Origin: Piezodorus guildinii
Taxonomy: Eukaryota > Arthropoda > Insecta > Hemiptera > Pentatomidae
Reading direction: 5' to 3'
Length of the DNA stretch: 64,000 nucleotides
NCBI GenBank assembly: GCA_023052935.1
Contig: CM041295.1
Location: 108,626,711-108,690,710, forward strand
Below the pieces are notes generated by a model. It ran no database searches and was not told the origin of the DNA. It was given only the letters and a program-made list of their open reading frames with translations. The translations under genes and the position numbers were made by a program. Below, piece after piece: positions 37,660 to 49,489 of this stretch. Within the stretch, counting starts at the first letter, position 1. Each line of letters begins with the position of its first letter.

Positions 37660-39020
37660 TAAATACACTTACTCAAAAAAGTTTCCATACACAAGGATAT
37701 GCAATTAAACATGGGAAAATTTAGCATATAATGAAATGAGAAACAGTTTTATTAATATTGCCTTTTATATTTATCATAAATGGAGCATATAATATAATTT
37801 TAAAGAAATAAATGTCTACAATAATATCCAAATGTAATATTACAGAAATAAGCAGGACAAAAAACTGTTCATACCCTATGAAAATGGTACATATACAGTA
37901 ATGTATAAATGTGCATATGTTATTTTTAATTACTAATGGGTCCTCCTTTTGCCTTTAGAGTTTCAATAAGTCTGTTTTTCATTCAAGAAGGACAGGTTTC
38001 TTGATTACCTTATTATTGATGGTGTTCCATTCAGCCTGTAGAGCAGTTTTTAGTTCCTCTTTGGTCTACATAATATAATTGTTTGCTCTTTGTTTGAGTT
38101 CATCCCACAGATGTTCTATGGGGTTGAGGTCTGGGGACTATGAGGTCTTGGGAACATCATGGATCAGCCATTCTTTACTATCTGAATTGTTTGGTTAGGG
38201 TCATTATCCTGTTGAAACATAAAACTTCCCACAAGTCCGAGCTTTTCAGCTGAATTTTTTTAGTCCTTACAATATCAATATAGACATTTTGGTCCATAAT
38301 TCCACCAATAAAGTACAAATTTACTACACAGGATGAGCTCATACATCCCCACAATGTGACACTTCCGCCCTCGAGTTTAAATGTTGGACACAAATTCTTT
38401 GCCTCGAAGGCTTCTTTTGGTTTTCTCCGCACCTTCCATTGTCTGTCTGTTTCAAAATGGTTAAATTTTGATTCATCTGAAAAGATAATGTTTTTCCCAG
38501 AAACTGTGCGGTTTGTTATATAATTCTTTTGCGAACTGTAGGCATATCTTCTTATTACTTTCACCTATGAAGAGCTTTCTCTTGGTGGTTGGACATCTAA
38601 AGCCATCCCTCCTTAACACATTTCGAACAGTCTCAGAGTGAATTTGTACCCCGTAGTATCTATTTATGCCACTGGCCAATGTCATGGCACTTGTGTGAGG
38701 ATCTTCATTTATTTTAGCTCGAATGCTCCTTCTGAGGTATTTATCCAATTTCCTTGGCCTGCCAGTTGTTGGTCTGTCCTCCTGGGAATTAATTATTTTA
38801 GAACATATAGTACGGTTGCATGTGACTTATTTAATATTCGGGTAATTTTTCGGAGGGATAAGCCCTGGTTATGATATATCAGACACTGACAGATTCAAGC
38901 AAACTTAAAACTGAACTGGAGGCAAGGATAGAGATAAGATCCAGACAGATAGATATTGGAATAATACAACAAATAGGATAAAACTCAAGATTTATGTAAA
39001 CTTTTTTGACCTTTGATTAA
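37660..39020 (-). mobile_element. Tc1-like transposon, degenerate
   Basis: The minus strand encodes a Tc1-type transposase in two frames. The first has RPTTGRPRKLDKYLRRSI (GRPR box), a paired helix-turn-helix ending SETVRNVLRRDGFR, then SNKKICLQFAKELY. The second continues KNIIFSDESKFNHFETD (first catalytic Asp) and LEGGSVTLWGCMSS, then FQQDNDPNQT near 38215 (second Asp). Beyond it the minus strand still spells the SPDLNPIEHLWDEL-type end in shifted frames. Ends ACTCAAAAAAGTTTCCATAC (left) and the inverse of GGTCAAAAAAGTTTACATAA (right, about 39000-39020) look like the TIRs. A CACTGTATA near 39149 may be an alternative end. Confidence 0.83.
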
Positions 39021-39686
39021 CAAACAAAATGCTCTCTCCTTTAAAACTAATAATAAACCAATAGCACATTGATACATTTTTTTAACCTGCCATTAGGGTA
39101 AACTATTTCTGCAAGAAAAATAATACAGAAAAAAAAGCTAGCACACCACTGTATATGATTGACAAAATGAGAGATCAATCAGATGTTAAACTGATAATAT
39201 TTTAGGATCTACTAACCTCAATGTACCTTATATTTTTCCTATATAATATTATTATTAATTATGATATTATTCCAGCATTTTCACATTCAAGAGTAGGTTT
39301 CAAGTTTTGGTATTTATAAAACAACCAGATGTGGCTTAATGAAAGTTACTGGCATTTTTGTTTCATAATATTCAATCCTACTATTCACATTACCCTCCTA
39401 TCTTTGAATAATGTATACAGACTCTATCCTAGTCCCTGAAAGATATACATTCTTCTCAAATACCAAAATACCTTGCTTTACCTCTTATTTCGTCATCCGC
39501 TACAACCAAATACCTATAAATATAGAAACCAGATACTAAACAGTTGACCTAAATTATTTTGAAATAAAAATGCTTTCTTTGGCTAATATTTTATTATTCC
39601 GCAACCTACTTCAGAATTCATTAATATTTTTTACCCATAAAGCCTCTAATACAGTCTTATTTGGATTTTAATTTTTTTCTCACCGT

Positions 39687-39990
39687 TTAAAGGGTCTAGC
39701 AGAATAAGCACATGAAATCTGCCCCCATGTTTATCAGAACCAAATTTATACCATTGATCCACACTTCGCAAAAAATTGCAGGTGTACACCAATCCAACAT
39801 AAACTAAATTTTTTTTTAATTCATAAATTTTTTTTTACTCGCATTTTTGTGGACAAATTTAATTTTTTTTTTTTTTTTTAATCCCTTTTTGAAAATCTCT
39901 AACATATATATTTTTTGTTAAAATCGGTTGAGCTGTTCAGGAGAAAACATTTTCATATTTCTCCCTTCATAACTTCTTCATTACTTTTTT
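39687..39990. repeat. Degenerate fragment of the palindrome family
   Basis: Begins AAAGGGTCTAGCAGAATAAG and goes on with ATGAAATCTGCCCCCATG and AAATTTATACCATTGA, all close to the end of the 12834-15522 element. It then jumps to the ATCGGTTGAGCTGTTCAGGA theme of its arm. It shows the palindrome belongs to a dispersed family. Only one arm is present. Confidence 0.7.
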
Positions 39991-40621
39991 ATTCTTAGGA
40001 GACCATTATCCTAAATTTAAATAATTTTTATTGTATATCGAGTGCCACAGTAACACATTGGTGCTATAATCATGGAGGATTTTTTTTTTTAATTTACATT
40101 GTTTTTTATCTATTAAATCTGAAAAAAAAATAGTTGATGGAAGGGAAAATTTTAATTTTTTTTATTATTTGACTTTTGATGCTTGGTTGACTGTAATGAT
40201 TATCATATTGCAAATAGGAGGAGGAAATCCCAATTTGGATATGCTGCTCAACTTCGCTGAGTTGCCATGACCACACAGCATACCGGATTAATCCTAAAGA
40301 CAATTTCAGAGAAAAAGAGATAGAGGGAGATTCTGTCAAATAGAAGTACATATACTTTACTGCTTTCGAAATCGATCATGGACATATAAAAATCCTGACT
40401 AGCCCTAATATATGTGGTGATGTAGGATTCCCAGCGAGTACAAGATTATGGTCCCCGCCATGGTTTGCACCTGATTTTTTTCGAGTCCATAATTCTCCAA
40501 AAATACTCTATTGGCTACTGGGATGGTCCCCCTGCTTCTGAACCAAAGTCCCATGACTGTAAACTCCCTCTCGCCGAACTCCCCAAGAAATTTTTCCTTC
40601 AGGTATGAACACATTTTGTAT

Positions 40622-40625
40622 ATAT
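40622..40625. repeat. 4-bp TSD of the LTR element, left copy
   Basis: ATAT, matched by ATAT at 43083-43086. Removing the element and one ATAT restores the Ile-Tyr-Lys reading frame of the R2-like LINE. Confidence 0.8.
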
Positions 40626-41095
40626 TGTAATATACCCATTTTTTATAATTATTGTAATTATTTATTTATTATTGTGTTAGGCAGGCTAACAATAAGATAA
40701 GAAGTAAAATTTAAATATAGGCTCCAATTTGATTGTATGTTTACAAACATAGCATCCATTTTGGATGCTAAGAAAAAAGGTCCCTGGCAGGTAGAATAGG
40801 GTAAAAAGGGTACCTGAAGAGATACCTGGAGAGCAGTCAGTTTCGAGTGGGGAGCTGAGGAGGTAGGAATTGCTGTCTGAAGATGGAGTATAATTATAGT
40901 TAGCCTGCATATTGTTTGTTGTGTTATTTTTGTAAGTTATAATTATGATTAAAAAAGTTATATAAAAGATTGTGTGCCTGATTGTCAAGAACCCATATCA
41001 TACCCTGAGAGATAAATTGAATATTAATTAAGTAAATATTGTGATAATTATTTTTTTTCTTAAAAGAATATTATTTTAAAAATAAGCATATTATA
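40626..41095. repeat. Left LTR, 470 bp
   Basis: TGTAATATACCC start and GCATATTATA end. It aligns base for base in length with the LTR at 42613-43082, and by eye I count about five differences. A PBS-like TGGCTCCCAACTAGG follows at 41101. Confidence 0.93.
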
Positions 41096-41209
41096 TAATT
41101 TGGCTCCCAACTAGGTGTGGCTTAATTTGTTAAATATTAAGACCACGACAATCAGTGCACAATTTATAGTTTACTAAGTTTTTTTAAGTGTTATTTGTGA
41201 GCAAACAAT

Positions 41210-41710
41210 ATGGAGGACCAAGGAACAAATAGTTATTTAGATAAGGTAGATTTGTTCAAGCAAATGATGATGATGATGGAAAAATTGGAACAAAAGATAG
41301 ATAAATTTGGAACAGAAGTATTAGAAAACTTTATAAGTGTTACAACAGATATGAAAATTGATTCCCAGAAAAGAAACCCCACTGAAGATAAAGAAAATAA
41401 TAATCAAGAGCCTACATACCAAGAGAGTGAAGAGTTTACAAATGAAACAGTAACTCCTAATTGTATCGAAGAACCTCTATCAAAGGCTGTACCTTCTGAA
41501 GATCCTACTGACCAAGAGTGTGAAATAGTAACTCCAATGTGTACAGTAGAACCTATGTTAATGACTAGTCCCTGTAATGTTATGATTGAAGAGGCCCAGG
41601 ACTTAATGAATAGCTCTATTAATGTGAAGGAAACTGTAAACATCAAAGAAGATGAAATTTGTGAAATGAAACCATGTGACAGCAAGTGCTTAGCATTCAA
41701 ACTTTTATAA
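41210..41710 (+). CDS. ORF of the non-autonomous LTR element, possible gag remnant
   Basis: 166 codons, the only open frame of note inside the LTR element, starting about 115 bases after the left LTR where gag would begin. The N-terminus is a short coiled coil (DKVDLFKQMMMMMEKLEQKI). The rest is acidic with scattered Cys residues and an imperfect internal repetition (CIEEPLSKAVPSEDPTDQEC and CTVEPMLMTSP). No zinc knuckle or capsid motif is visible. It may be a gag N-terminus left by internal deletion, or unrelated captured sequence. The frame is open, in keeping with the element's youth. Confidence 0.55.
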   Translation: MEDQGTNSYLDKVDLFKQMMMMMEKLEQKIDKFGTEVLENFISVTTDMKIDSQKRNPTEDKENNNQEPTYQESEEFTNETVTPNCIEEPLSKAVPSEDPTDQECEIVTPMCTVEPMLMTSPCNVMIEEAQDLMNSSINVKETVNIKEDEICEMKPCDSKCLAFKLL

Positions 41711-42612
41711 GGTCCTTGAATCCCCAAAATAAACCACAGGAGGTATTTAATAGGTTAAACATTTTAAATAATTCAAAAAGTGGTTTCTCCATCTTTAATA
41801 ATTATTTGTTACCGATTGTAAATTTATTTAATCAATACAGGGATGTGCCTATCAAAAATATCATCAGCAAAATTTTAACATATGAATTTTATAATGGTTA
41901 TATGGTTTTGGATCATGTTAGGAAAAATCGGACACCATATTATTTTTGGACACGGCAATCTTTATCCTTTTCCAGGGGATAAAAAGGGATTATAAGCGTT
42001 CCCTCTGTCAGATGAGCTAAACAATGGGCAGTCTGAACAATGTTCAGATTGCACCATACTGGAATTATTAATTAATAAATTGTAAATAATGTAATTTTTG
42101 CTAAAATTTTTTCATAATTAAATTTATATAAGTTCACAAATTAATTAGCTTAAAATTTATTTTGCATTGTCAGCCTAAAACAATATGGACCTGTATCTTA
42201 TTATTGATGTCTTGACAAAAGTTATTTTTAAATTTGTTACCCTGTTATTTGGTAGATAATTTCTTTCCAAATTATTTTATTACATGCACCTAAACCTGTT
42301 TGTAAGTAAAATTTAAGTACATAGTTTATTTTGAAGATTTAATTTGTTATATACTCTTAATTGTATATAGTACTTGTGTAATTTTTATGTGTATATAGTT
42401 GTAGAATATTATGTCCCTAGTTAGTTTTTAAATGTATCTTTCAATGTAAAATATTGTATATAAACTTAATTTATAAAGTATTGAAAATATTTGTAACAAG
42501 GAAGGTATTGAAAGAAATAATGTGTATATTTTAAAATAGTTATAATTGAAAAAAAAAAAAAAAAATATTTCCTACCAAAATATTTTTTTTTTTACCTAGG
42601 ATTGGGGAGAAA

Positions 42613-43082
42613 TGTAATATACCCATTTTTTATAATTATTGTAATTATTTATTTATTATTGTGTTAGGCAGGCTAACAATAAGATAAGAAGTAAATTTTA
42701 AATATAGGCTCCAATATGATTGTATGTTTACAAACATAGCATCCATTTTGGATGCTAAGAAAAAAGGTCCCTGGCAGGTAGAATAGGGTAAAAAAGGTAC
42801 CTGAAGAGATACCTGGAGAGCAGTCAGTTTCGAGTGGGGAGCTGAGGAGGTAGGAATTGCTGTCTGAAGATGGAGTATAATTACAGTTAGCCTGCATATT
42901 GTTTGTTGTGTTATTTTTGTAAGTTATAATTATGATTAAAAAAGTTATATAAAAGATTGTGTGCCTGATTGTCAAGAACCCATATCATACCCTGAGAGAT
43001 AAATTGAATATTAATTAAGTAAATATTGTGATAATTATTTTTTTTCTTAAAAGAATATTATTTTAAAAATAAGCATATTATA
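42613..43082. repeat. Right LTR, 470 bp
   Basis: Second LTR, preceded by the polypurine tract and followed by the ATAT duplication (43083-43086). Confidence 0.93.
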
Positions 43083-43121
43083 ATATGCTTTCTTTCTCCT
43101 CTTGAATCTTTTTGCCTTGTT

Positions 43122-43414
43122 GTTTGTTTGTTTGTTTATTTATTTAACGTCACTTTATGCTACTATGGCTAATCGGACGATGCTACAGTGGGAGTCCTAA
43201 ATTTTGCCTATCCAGGTTTTATTAGGATAGGGATCTTTAACGAGTACCTGACATCGCACAGGCTCGGGACCACCTTTTAACGTCCCCTCCGAAGGACGGC
43301 GTAACTAAGGATTTTTTACTCCCATTAAAAAATCCTAGGACCACCTGCGGGTTTGAACCCGTGACCTTTAGCATGGGAGGCTGTTACGCTAGCCACCAGC
43401 TACAAGTGATCCCC
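43122..43414 (-). mobile_element. tRNA-derived SINE (type 1) with 13-bp TSD
   Basis: TTTTTGCCTTGTT at 43109-43121 and 43415-43427 flanks a minus-strand unit. Its head at the 43414 end resembles a tRNA: box-A-like GGTGGCTAGCG and box-B-like GGGTTCAAACCC. Its body includes GGACGGCGTAACTAAGG. The tail is (TTTG)n/(TTTA)n as seen on plus, i.e. A-rich 3' on minus. It was inserted in the R2-like LINE. The tail region recurs at 63905-64000. Confidence 0.85.
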
Positions 43415-44550
43415 TTTTTGCCTTGTTCCTGGTCGTTTGTTTCATATCTGATAGTGGGATCCACTAAATGTCAAGATATTCACAAATCTGGTTGACCCAT
43501 CTGTATCAAGGCTAAAAACCTCTTGAAAGCATTTGTACTTTTTCAGTTCCAAAAGTTCTGCTACTTCCTTCTTTTTGCGGTTGTGCCGGCGGGTAAGGAG
43601 AAGCATGTTATGCGGACATTTTCCCAACACATGTGAAGGGGTTTCTAACTCTCGACCGCATCTTTAGCAGAGGGGTCCAACAGCTTCGCCACCCTGGCAT
43701 CTTGATCCCGGCATTCCACAAAGTGGTGCGTAGCTTATGTTCAATTTAATTGCGTTGGTCCACTCTGATCCTGTTAAAATCTTTCGATCGAACATAAACC
43801 TGTTGACGCTCGGGCTGGCTTTAAAATGGACCATGCCTTGCACTGGCTCCACTCTTCAAAAGATTTTTCCTTCAAGAACTGTCTCACTTTCTTTACCGTG
43901 AAAGGGGCCTCCATAGCATTTCTTTCAATCTGCAGTAGTTTGGTGCTCTCGCGGACCTCCTCTGTTAAGTTGAAAATTTTTTGAAAGAGGACATTCATTA
44001 CTCTGGCCAATCTTTGAGAAATCACCCAATGCTGAAGAAGAGCCTCCCATAGACAACGTAGAAGCCCAAGACCCCTTTATCGTCGCGGCGAGTATAGCAT
44101 AGAGGAACAGGAGTTGGCTGGTAATCCTATGATGCCTTTATGCATCTCCAAATTATGACATCGATTGCTTCCAACAAAGATGGGCGCAGTTTTGTCAGTG
44201 GTGCAGTCTGCAACAGGTATATCACAGAAGGATAAACATATCTATTTACAATGTTTATTTTTTGGTCCTTAGGATATTAGAATTTACAAGCTTTTCCATA
44301 TCCCAATTCAGCCTACCCACGGATTCCTTGTCAAATTCCAATTCCCCAGGTAATTCCAAATCTACATTCCAGGTATTTGATGAATTCTTTATCTTGAATA
44401 TAATGCATTTCCTCTCCCTTATCCAAACTCCAACTTTCCCTTTTTCAAGATTATACCTGTGCTTTTGTTTGCATTAAAAGATAATCCTAGCTCTCCAAGC
44501 ATTCTACGGACGCATTTGATGGCTCTCTCTCCAGATTCCTCATTGTGAAA

Positions 44551-45629
44551 TAAGATAAATAAAATTATTATACACAATTGAATTTTGCTCCGCCCTCTTA
44601 TTAACTTATAATAGTTTCTATAGATATTTTAATATTTTTTTAAGCACCTTGAATCTGATGACAGACATGTTTTATGTTACAAAATCTTGTTTGCATTGAT
44701 TTTTATAAAATCCATATGAATTTTCTCCCTCAATTATCTCATGAATTTTAAGATAAAATTAAGAAGTATTTATGTTCTATCTATGTATTTTACATCTTCT
44801 GGTCAAAATCCTTTTGAAGATGATTTTTCTTAATACTTAATAGTTCTATGTGAATGTGTATCTATTCTATAATAAATTTTCAAATACTCAGACATGTGTT
44901 TGAGTATTTTCATTGTAATACCTAGCATTAACACAATTTATGATTTATCTTTAATTTTGATTTCTCCTCATTTATTTTTTTATTTTTTCAAACTTGTAAG
45001 TAAAATAATGGATACCTTACTTGTATGAAGCTTGACAATTTTGAGATCAAGTATCTAAGTTTAGCCAACACTATAAATATTGTCAGAAATCCTAATTGGT
45101 GCATAAAATTGTAGAAAGTGCTTTAGTATTATGATCAACCCAAGACAGTGTTTATAAAAAATGGCTCCAAGAGTTTTAACTGAGGCGTGAAAGTTGAAGG
45201 ATTGCATGTCCCAATTTCTGTATTAGTTCTCTTCAGTGACATCAGTGTCAGAGTGGGAGTGAATGGTTACAGAAGTTGAGTAATGATGTCTAAGAGAAAT
45301 AATTTATATGCTACTTACATAATTGATTATCTTAGGCCCAGAAGTTTATTTCATTAGTATCATCACATAGCTTTAATGTAACTTTAGCATGTCAATAGGA
45401 AGGATTTGGTCCAACTTTTACAAGCTAGAGATAAGAAATAATTGTTTTTATTGCTCATTTATTACATTAATTTTTGTATCGTTTTTATTGCCAAAGCCTA
45501 GATTGGTATTGTAACATGTCAGTTTTTAGAGAATAGAATTTGTATCATCAAGGTTAGAATAAAATCGGAGATATAAATGTGTGTAAAATGCTTATATGAG
45601 GCACTATACCCATACACCTCAGATTTTAT
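44551..45629. other. AT-rich intergenic, no gene seen
   Basis: I read both strands and find no domain, repeat structure or RNA gene. Confidence 0.4.
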
Positions 45630-45635
45630 TTGAGC

Positions 45636-45668
45636 CCTGATGATAACCCTTGCATTGGGGTTGAACTT
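45636..45668 (+). other. Hammerhead-like core motif
   Basis: CCTGATGATAACCC, a 7-base loop, then GGGGTTGAAC: a CUGAUGA box, a 5-6 bp stem II and GAAC where GAAAC is expected. It lies directly upstream of a tandem repeat, as ribozyme motifs often do in repeat families. One core A is missing, so activity is unlikely. Confidence 0.4.
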
Positions 45669-45693
45669 AGGTTTTTGTGACAAACATATTACA

Positions 45694-45823
45694 TTTGTAC
45701 TATTATATACATCAATCACTTTGTACAATGATATACATCAATCACTTTGTACAATGATATACATCAATCAATTTGTACTATTTTATAAATCAATCACTTT
45801 GTAATATTATATAGATCAGAGTC
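45694..45823. repeat. 26-bp tandem repeat, about five units
   Basis: Unit TGTACAATGATATACATCAA plus TCACTT. The first and last units are diverged (TGTACTATTATATAC, TGTAATATTATATAG) and the middle ones are nearly identical. No spacers, so not a CRISPR array. Confidence 0.8.
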
Positions 45824-46379
45824 ATTAATCTTATACATAATTACAGTATTTTAAAAAAATATTGTTATTGTAAAATTTTATATTTTTTTGCTTCACTCCC
45901 TTTGATGAAAATTAGCAAACTTTGATCTGCAACCATTCCAATTCCATTAATCTCCACTTTATGTTTTCCAAGTGGTTTCATATTTTTTTCACTCTGGCAA
46001 TTATTCAATTGTTTCTCAGGATTAGATACTTGTTCAATTTAAAATATAATATTTAGGATCATGAAGGATGCCTTTATGCCCCAGTTTTATGCAGAAATTG
46101 GCTTTTTACATAGGTAAATATTTTATGCAATCCATTTCTATTCTATCAAGTTATCTTCACCATACATGATCTATCTCTGAGCTTCATCACTTTAAATTTT
46201 CTAAATATTCTTGTAACCATTGACACATATGCCCCAGTTGCTCACCTTTCGATATCATTTGATCTGTCATCTTGTCTGATTCCTGCCTCTTTTGGATTCT
46301 ATTCCTTTTTCCATCCGTGATTAAAATCCTCTTCCTATCAATCCATTTTATTGACAATTGTTAATATATACCATCCATT

Positions 46380-46570
46380 TTTGTTAAGTAATAGTAAATA
46401 TATGACATTTCTCTTTTTAACTCTACGATTTTTTTTTCGTCATCCTGCACTACAGTATCCTTTAATAATATTCTCCTTCTCTTGGTTGAACAGATCTTAT
46501 ACCTAGGACTCCATCTTGACAAACCTCATTCTTGGAATCTATATCTATACAATATAATATTTATTTTTTC
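46380..46570 (+). pseudogene. Jockey-like LINE short relic
   Basis: The plus strand reads VEQILYLGLHLDKPHSWN near 46485-46540, the motif just after the RT domain, preceded by a diverged MTF-type stretch. No other parts remain. Confidence 0.6.
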
Positions 46571-47403
46571 AAGCTCTAAAACTCAATTTTGAATAATGTA
46601 CCATGTAAATTGTGTATTGTACTAAAAAGACAGATTTTGTTTTGATTTTCATTTGTGACATATTACATTGTAATGTTTTATACTTCATTGTGTTTTAATT
46701 CATACGGGTTAAAAATTATAAATATTGTCTTAAATTAATGACCATTTTAACTTTTTATTTATTTATTTTTTTATCTTTTTGGAAGGCTATGTTTTCATTA
46801 GCCTTTTGAATGATATTGAGTACTAGTACATTTTGTAAATTGAGTACATTTTGGAAAGAGCTTTTGCAATGAAATCAGATGACAGATTTTGATTAAACTA
46901 AACCATTAGGAACATCAAACAATCTATTTTGACCACTTTTAAAATCACTGCTTCAATGGAGTTTATGAAATAACATAATCAAAACTTGTATTGTATTATT
47001 TCTAAATTATAGTGTAATATTTTTGGAAAAAACAAATAAATAAAAAAGATTGTTTATAATTATCATCTTTAATTTTTATAGATTATTATTCTGTGATTAA
47101 ATCCTTCAATCACAGAAACAATGAGGAAATAAATTAAAAATTAAAAAACAGGGTAAAAGCAAAAACCGCTTTCTTAGCGTTATAATTTTAACAAGCTTGA
47201 GTATCAGGAAAGCAGAAGATTACAGGAGGTAAGTCTCTACTGAATTCGTCGGTTAGGTACTGGTTTAGTCAATGAATTCGTTAATATGTATACGTTTTTA
47301 TGCTAGTTTTATATGTTATATACCTATATTTACACATGGATTTATGTATTTATATACTGGTATATGATTTTCTTTAAGAAATATCTCATCATTAGGTTAT
47401 ATA

Positions 47404-48879
47404 CAGTGAGTGTCAATAGTATTCGGAATTCGTATTTTTTTTTTATATAATAAGTATATTTTACAACTATGAATTTGTATAATTCTTTTCTTTTACAAAT
47501 CTTCGACATAATTTTATTTTCTAAACAATTCTTCTCCCTTATGTTACATATACCCAACCTTGGAAAGATTTTTTTTTTTCACACTCAAAAAAGCACTCCT
47601 TAACTTCCTTTTATTTCATATTTATTTTTCTTCACAATTTATAACACTGTCTTTCTACGTTTCGGGGTTCTTTTCCCATTATCAAGACTTTTTTTAAAAA
47701 CACCTTTTAACACACAACACATATTACATTTCTAGCTTACGGCTATTTGTCCTTTTAGATGTTTATTGGCTAACTGTTTCTATTATTAGCCAAATAAATA
47801 TTAGATGTTAAAATTTAAGGACTGATTATTTATCAAATAAGAAATGAGTAAACTTTAGCTTATTTCTGAATCTTTTAGAACTTCTTGATACACAATAAGT
47901 GTTTCAACTGTTCGCCGTGTTCTAAAAAAATATGACGAAAAGAAAAATATTGTACAAGAAGTACGAAAAACGTCTTTCAGCAGGCAAGGTAATAAGAGAA
48001 TAGGCTGAATGTTTGTACCATTTTTTTAAAGAGAAGGTTGATGAATTAAAATGTTCACAGATGACTCCCACACTAAAATACATGGTTCTTATGAAAAAAT
48101 TATGGTTTGGAGGAAACCAAATAAAGAATTTAGTATGATATAGTAAAACACCTTCAGCGGAAAGTGATAGTTATGTCTGTGTTTCTTTGAAAAAGTTTAA
48201 TAACGCTGGATTCATGGACAGAATTATCGACATGTTTGTGTATTTTTAAGCATGAAAAGCCAGAATTAAAAGTAGAAGAAAAATGACGAATAAATTAAAT
48301 TTTAAACTTACGCGCGACCATGAATCTGGACATATATAAGTTATTTATTCAGATTTAGCTGCCGCATAATTTTCAAAAAATTCTCGAAATTCCTCTTCCA
48401 TCATTTCTATCAAATTTAAGTAACTATTCGTGGGTCCTAATAAAAAGGAAAATCAGGAAATACTATATTCAAAGTGAAAACGGCCACAAGAAACAATAAG
48501 TGCTTGAGTGGAATAATATTTCAAACCAAACAATCAATTAATTAGTAAGATCAATTCCTAGTAGGCTAAAATGTACAGTTATACAAAAAGTGTTATCAAC
48601 TGGATGTTTATTTATGACCACTGCATTTATATAGTTAGGAAATCACGTAATTCCGAATACTTTTGATACCATTGACATACACTATTTTAAATTATTTCGT
48701 AAATGAACGTTCAAAACATTAAAAATAAAATTATTGTTGTAATTTTTGGTTTTAGCTATTGTAAACCTTTCCTCAAAAATTATAAAGTGGTTAAAAACTC
48801 CTTAAAAACATAAAAAATAAGTTAAAAGCAATTAAATTAAGGAATGGTTATGAATTCCGAATACTTTTGACACTCAATG
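47404..48879 (+). mobile_element. Tc1-like transposon relic with a nested repeat
   Basis: TIRs CAGTGAGTGTCAATAGTATT (left) and, inverted, CATTGAGTGTCAAAAGTATT (right), both going on with CGGAATTC and flanked by TA. The plus-strand interior retains decayed transposase: STVRRVLKKYDEK (helix-turn-helix), SYEKIMVWRKPNKEFS where the DESKF catalytic region continues, and RWIHGQNYRH. A repeat of the 26444-26617 family is inserted at 47577-47800. A second inverted TIR-like copy at about 48645-48683 suggests either a sub-terminal repeat or a second element. Confidence 0.8.
47577..47800 (-). repeat. Third copy of the hammerhead-like repeat family
   Basis: Matches 26444-26617 across ACTTCCTTTTATT, TCTACGTTTCGGGGTTCTTT, CCCATTATCAAGAC and GTTTCTATTATT. 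On the minus strand it carries TTGATAATGGG, loop, CCCCGAAACGTAG. Confidence 0.75.
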
Positions 48880-49489
48880 TACATATTATATATAACAGTG
48901 TATCACCCAGTTCAAACATCAAGTAATATTGTAGATCGTGCATTTTATCGGAAAAATTAGGTTTAGAACACAGCGAACTTTTTTTCTATATGTATTATTT
49001 TTTATTATTGTATTATTATGTATTTCTATATTAAGTAAATATTTCTTGTAAAAGAAAACATTAATTGTTACTTACACTTAATTATGTATGATGTATACAG
49101 TAAGACAAAGAATCACGATCATGAAAATTTTTAATGGAAGTAAACACTTTAGGGTCCCCTGAGTTCATTAAAGCGGTAAATATGAAAGAATTGAGAAGAT
49201 TATTCAACTGAAAGAGGAAGAAAAAAAAACATTGAATAATTAAAGGCCAAATTAATCTCTAAAAACTTCGAACTTTTATATGTTCCCCGAATTTCAAACA
49301 AGGAAAAAATGGCCACCCCTCTGTGCGCCGTATCTTAATTAATTAACGCAAATGCAAAAGACATTTTTAAACTCAATAATATTTTTTCTGCCCTTAATTC
49401 GGTTGAACCGAACCACAAAAAACAATGATATATTGATGCGTACCAACTGCCAAAAATACGGTAAAAAAAAACATTATTGCCATCTGGAA

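Larger units (their letters stand above)
40626..43082 (+). mobile_element. Young non-autonomous LTR retrotransposon, 2457 bp
   Basis: Two 470-bp LTRs flank a 1517-bp interior and are bounded by an ATAT duplication. Just inside the left LTR is a primer binding site that begins TGG. Just before the right LTR is a purine tract, AGGATTGGGGAGAAA (42598-42612). Orientation is therefore plus. The interior has one ORF (41210-41710) and otherwise AT-rich sequence. No protease, RT, RNase H or integrase is present, so it must be mobilised by another element. High LTR similarity implies a recent insertion. It sits inside an R2-like LINE. Confidence 0.93.
40395..44550 (-). pseudogene. R2-like LINE C-terminal region, split by an LTR element and a SINE
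   Basis: Read from high to low coordinates the minus strand gives the post-RT part (LGELGLSFNANKSTG near 44490), then LLQTAPLTKLRPSLLEAIDV, then a linker (SFEEWSQCKAW, NRFMFDRK), then a CCHC finger LCRRCGRELETPSHVLGKCP followed by RRHNRK. The restriction-like endonuclease region follows (NILTF, LVDPTIRYETND), then EEKESIYKMCSYLKEKF and GEREFTVMGLWF. The CCHC finger plus C-terminal endonuclease is the layout of R2/R4-type site-specific LINEs. Frameshifts are present. The reading frame is continuous across the LTR element and SINE once each is removed with one TSD copy, which proves the order of insertion. Confidence 0.85.

Noticed and set aside
43330..43410. Functional tRNA gene
   Set aside because: Box A/B-like sequence is present but the cloverleaf is incomplete and the unit has a SINE body, tail and TSD; the same holds for 50220-50296, 60590-60660 and 63440-63500.
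45694..45823. Repeat array that could suggest CRISPR
   Set aside because: Units are directly adjacent without unique spacers, and the genome is eukaryotic.
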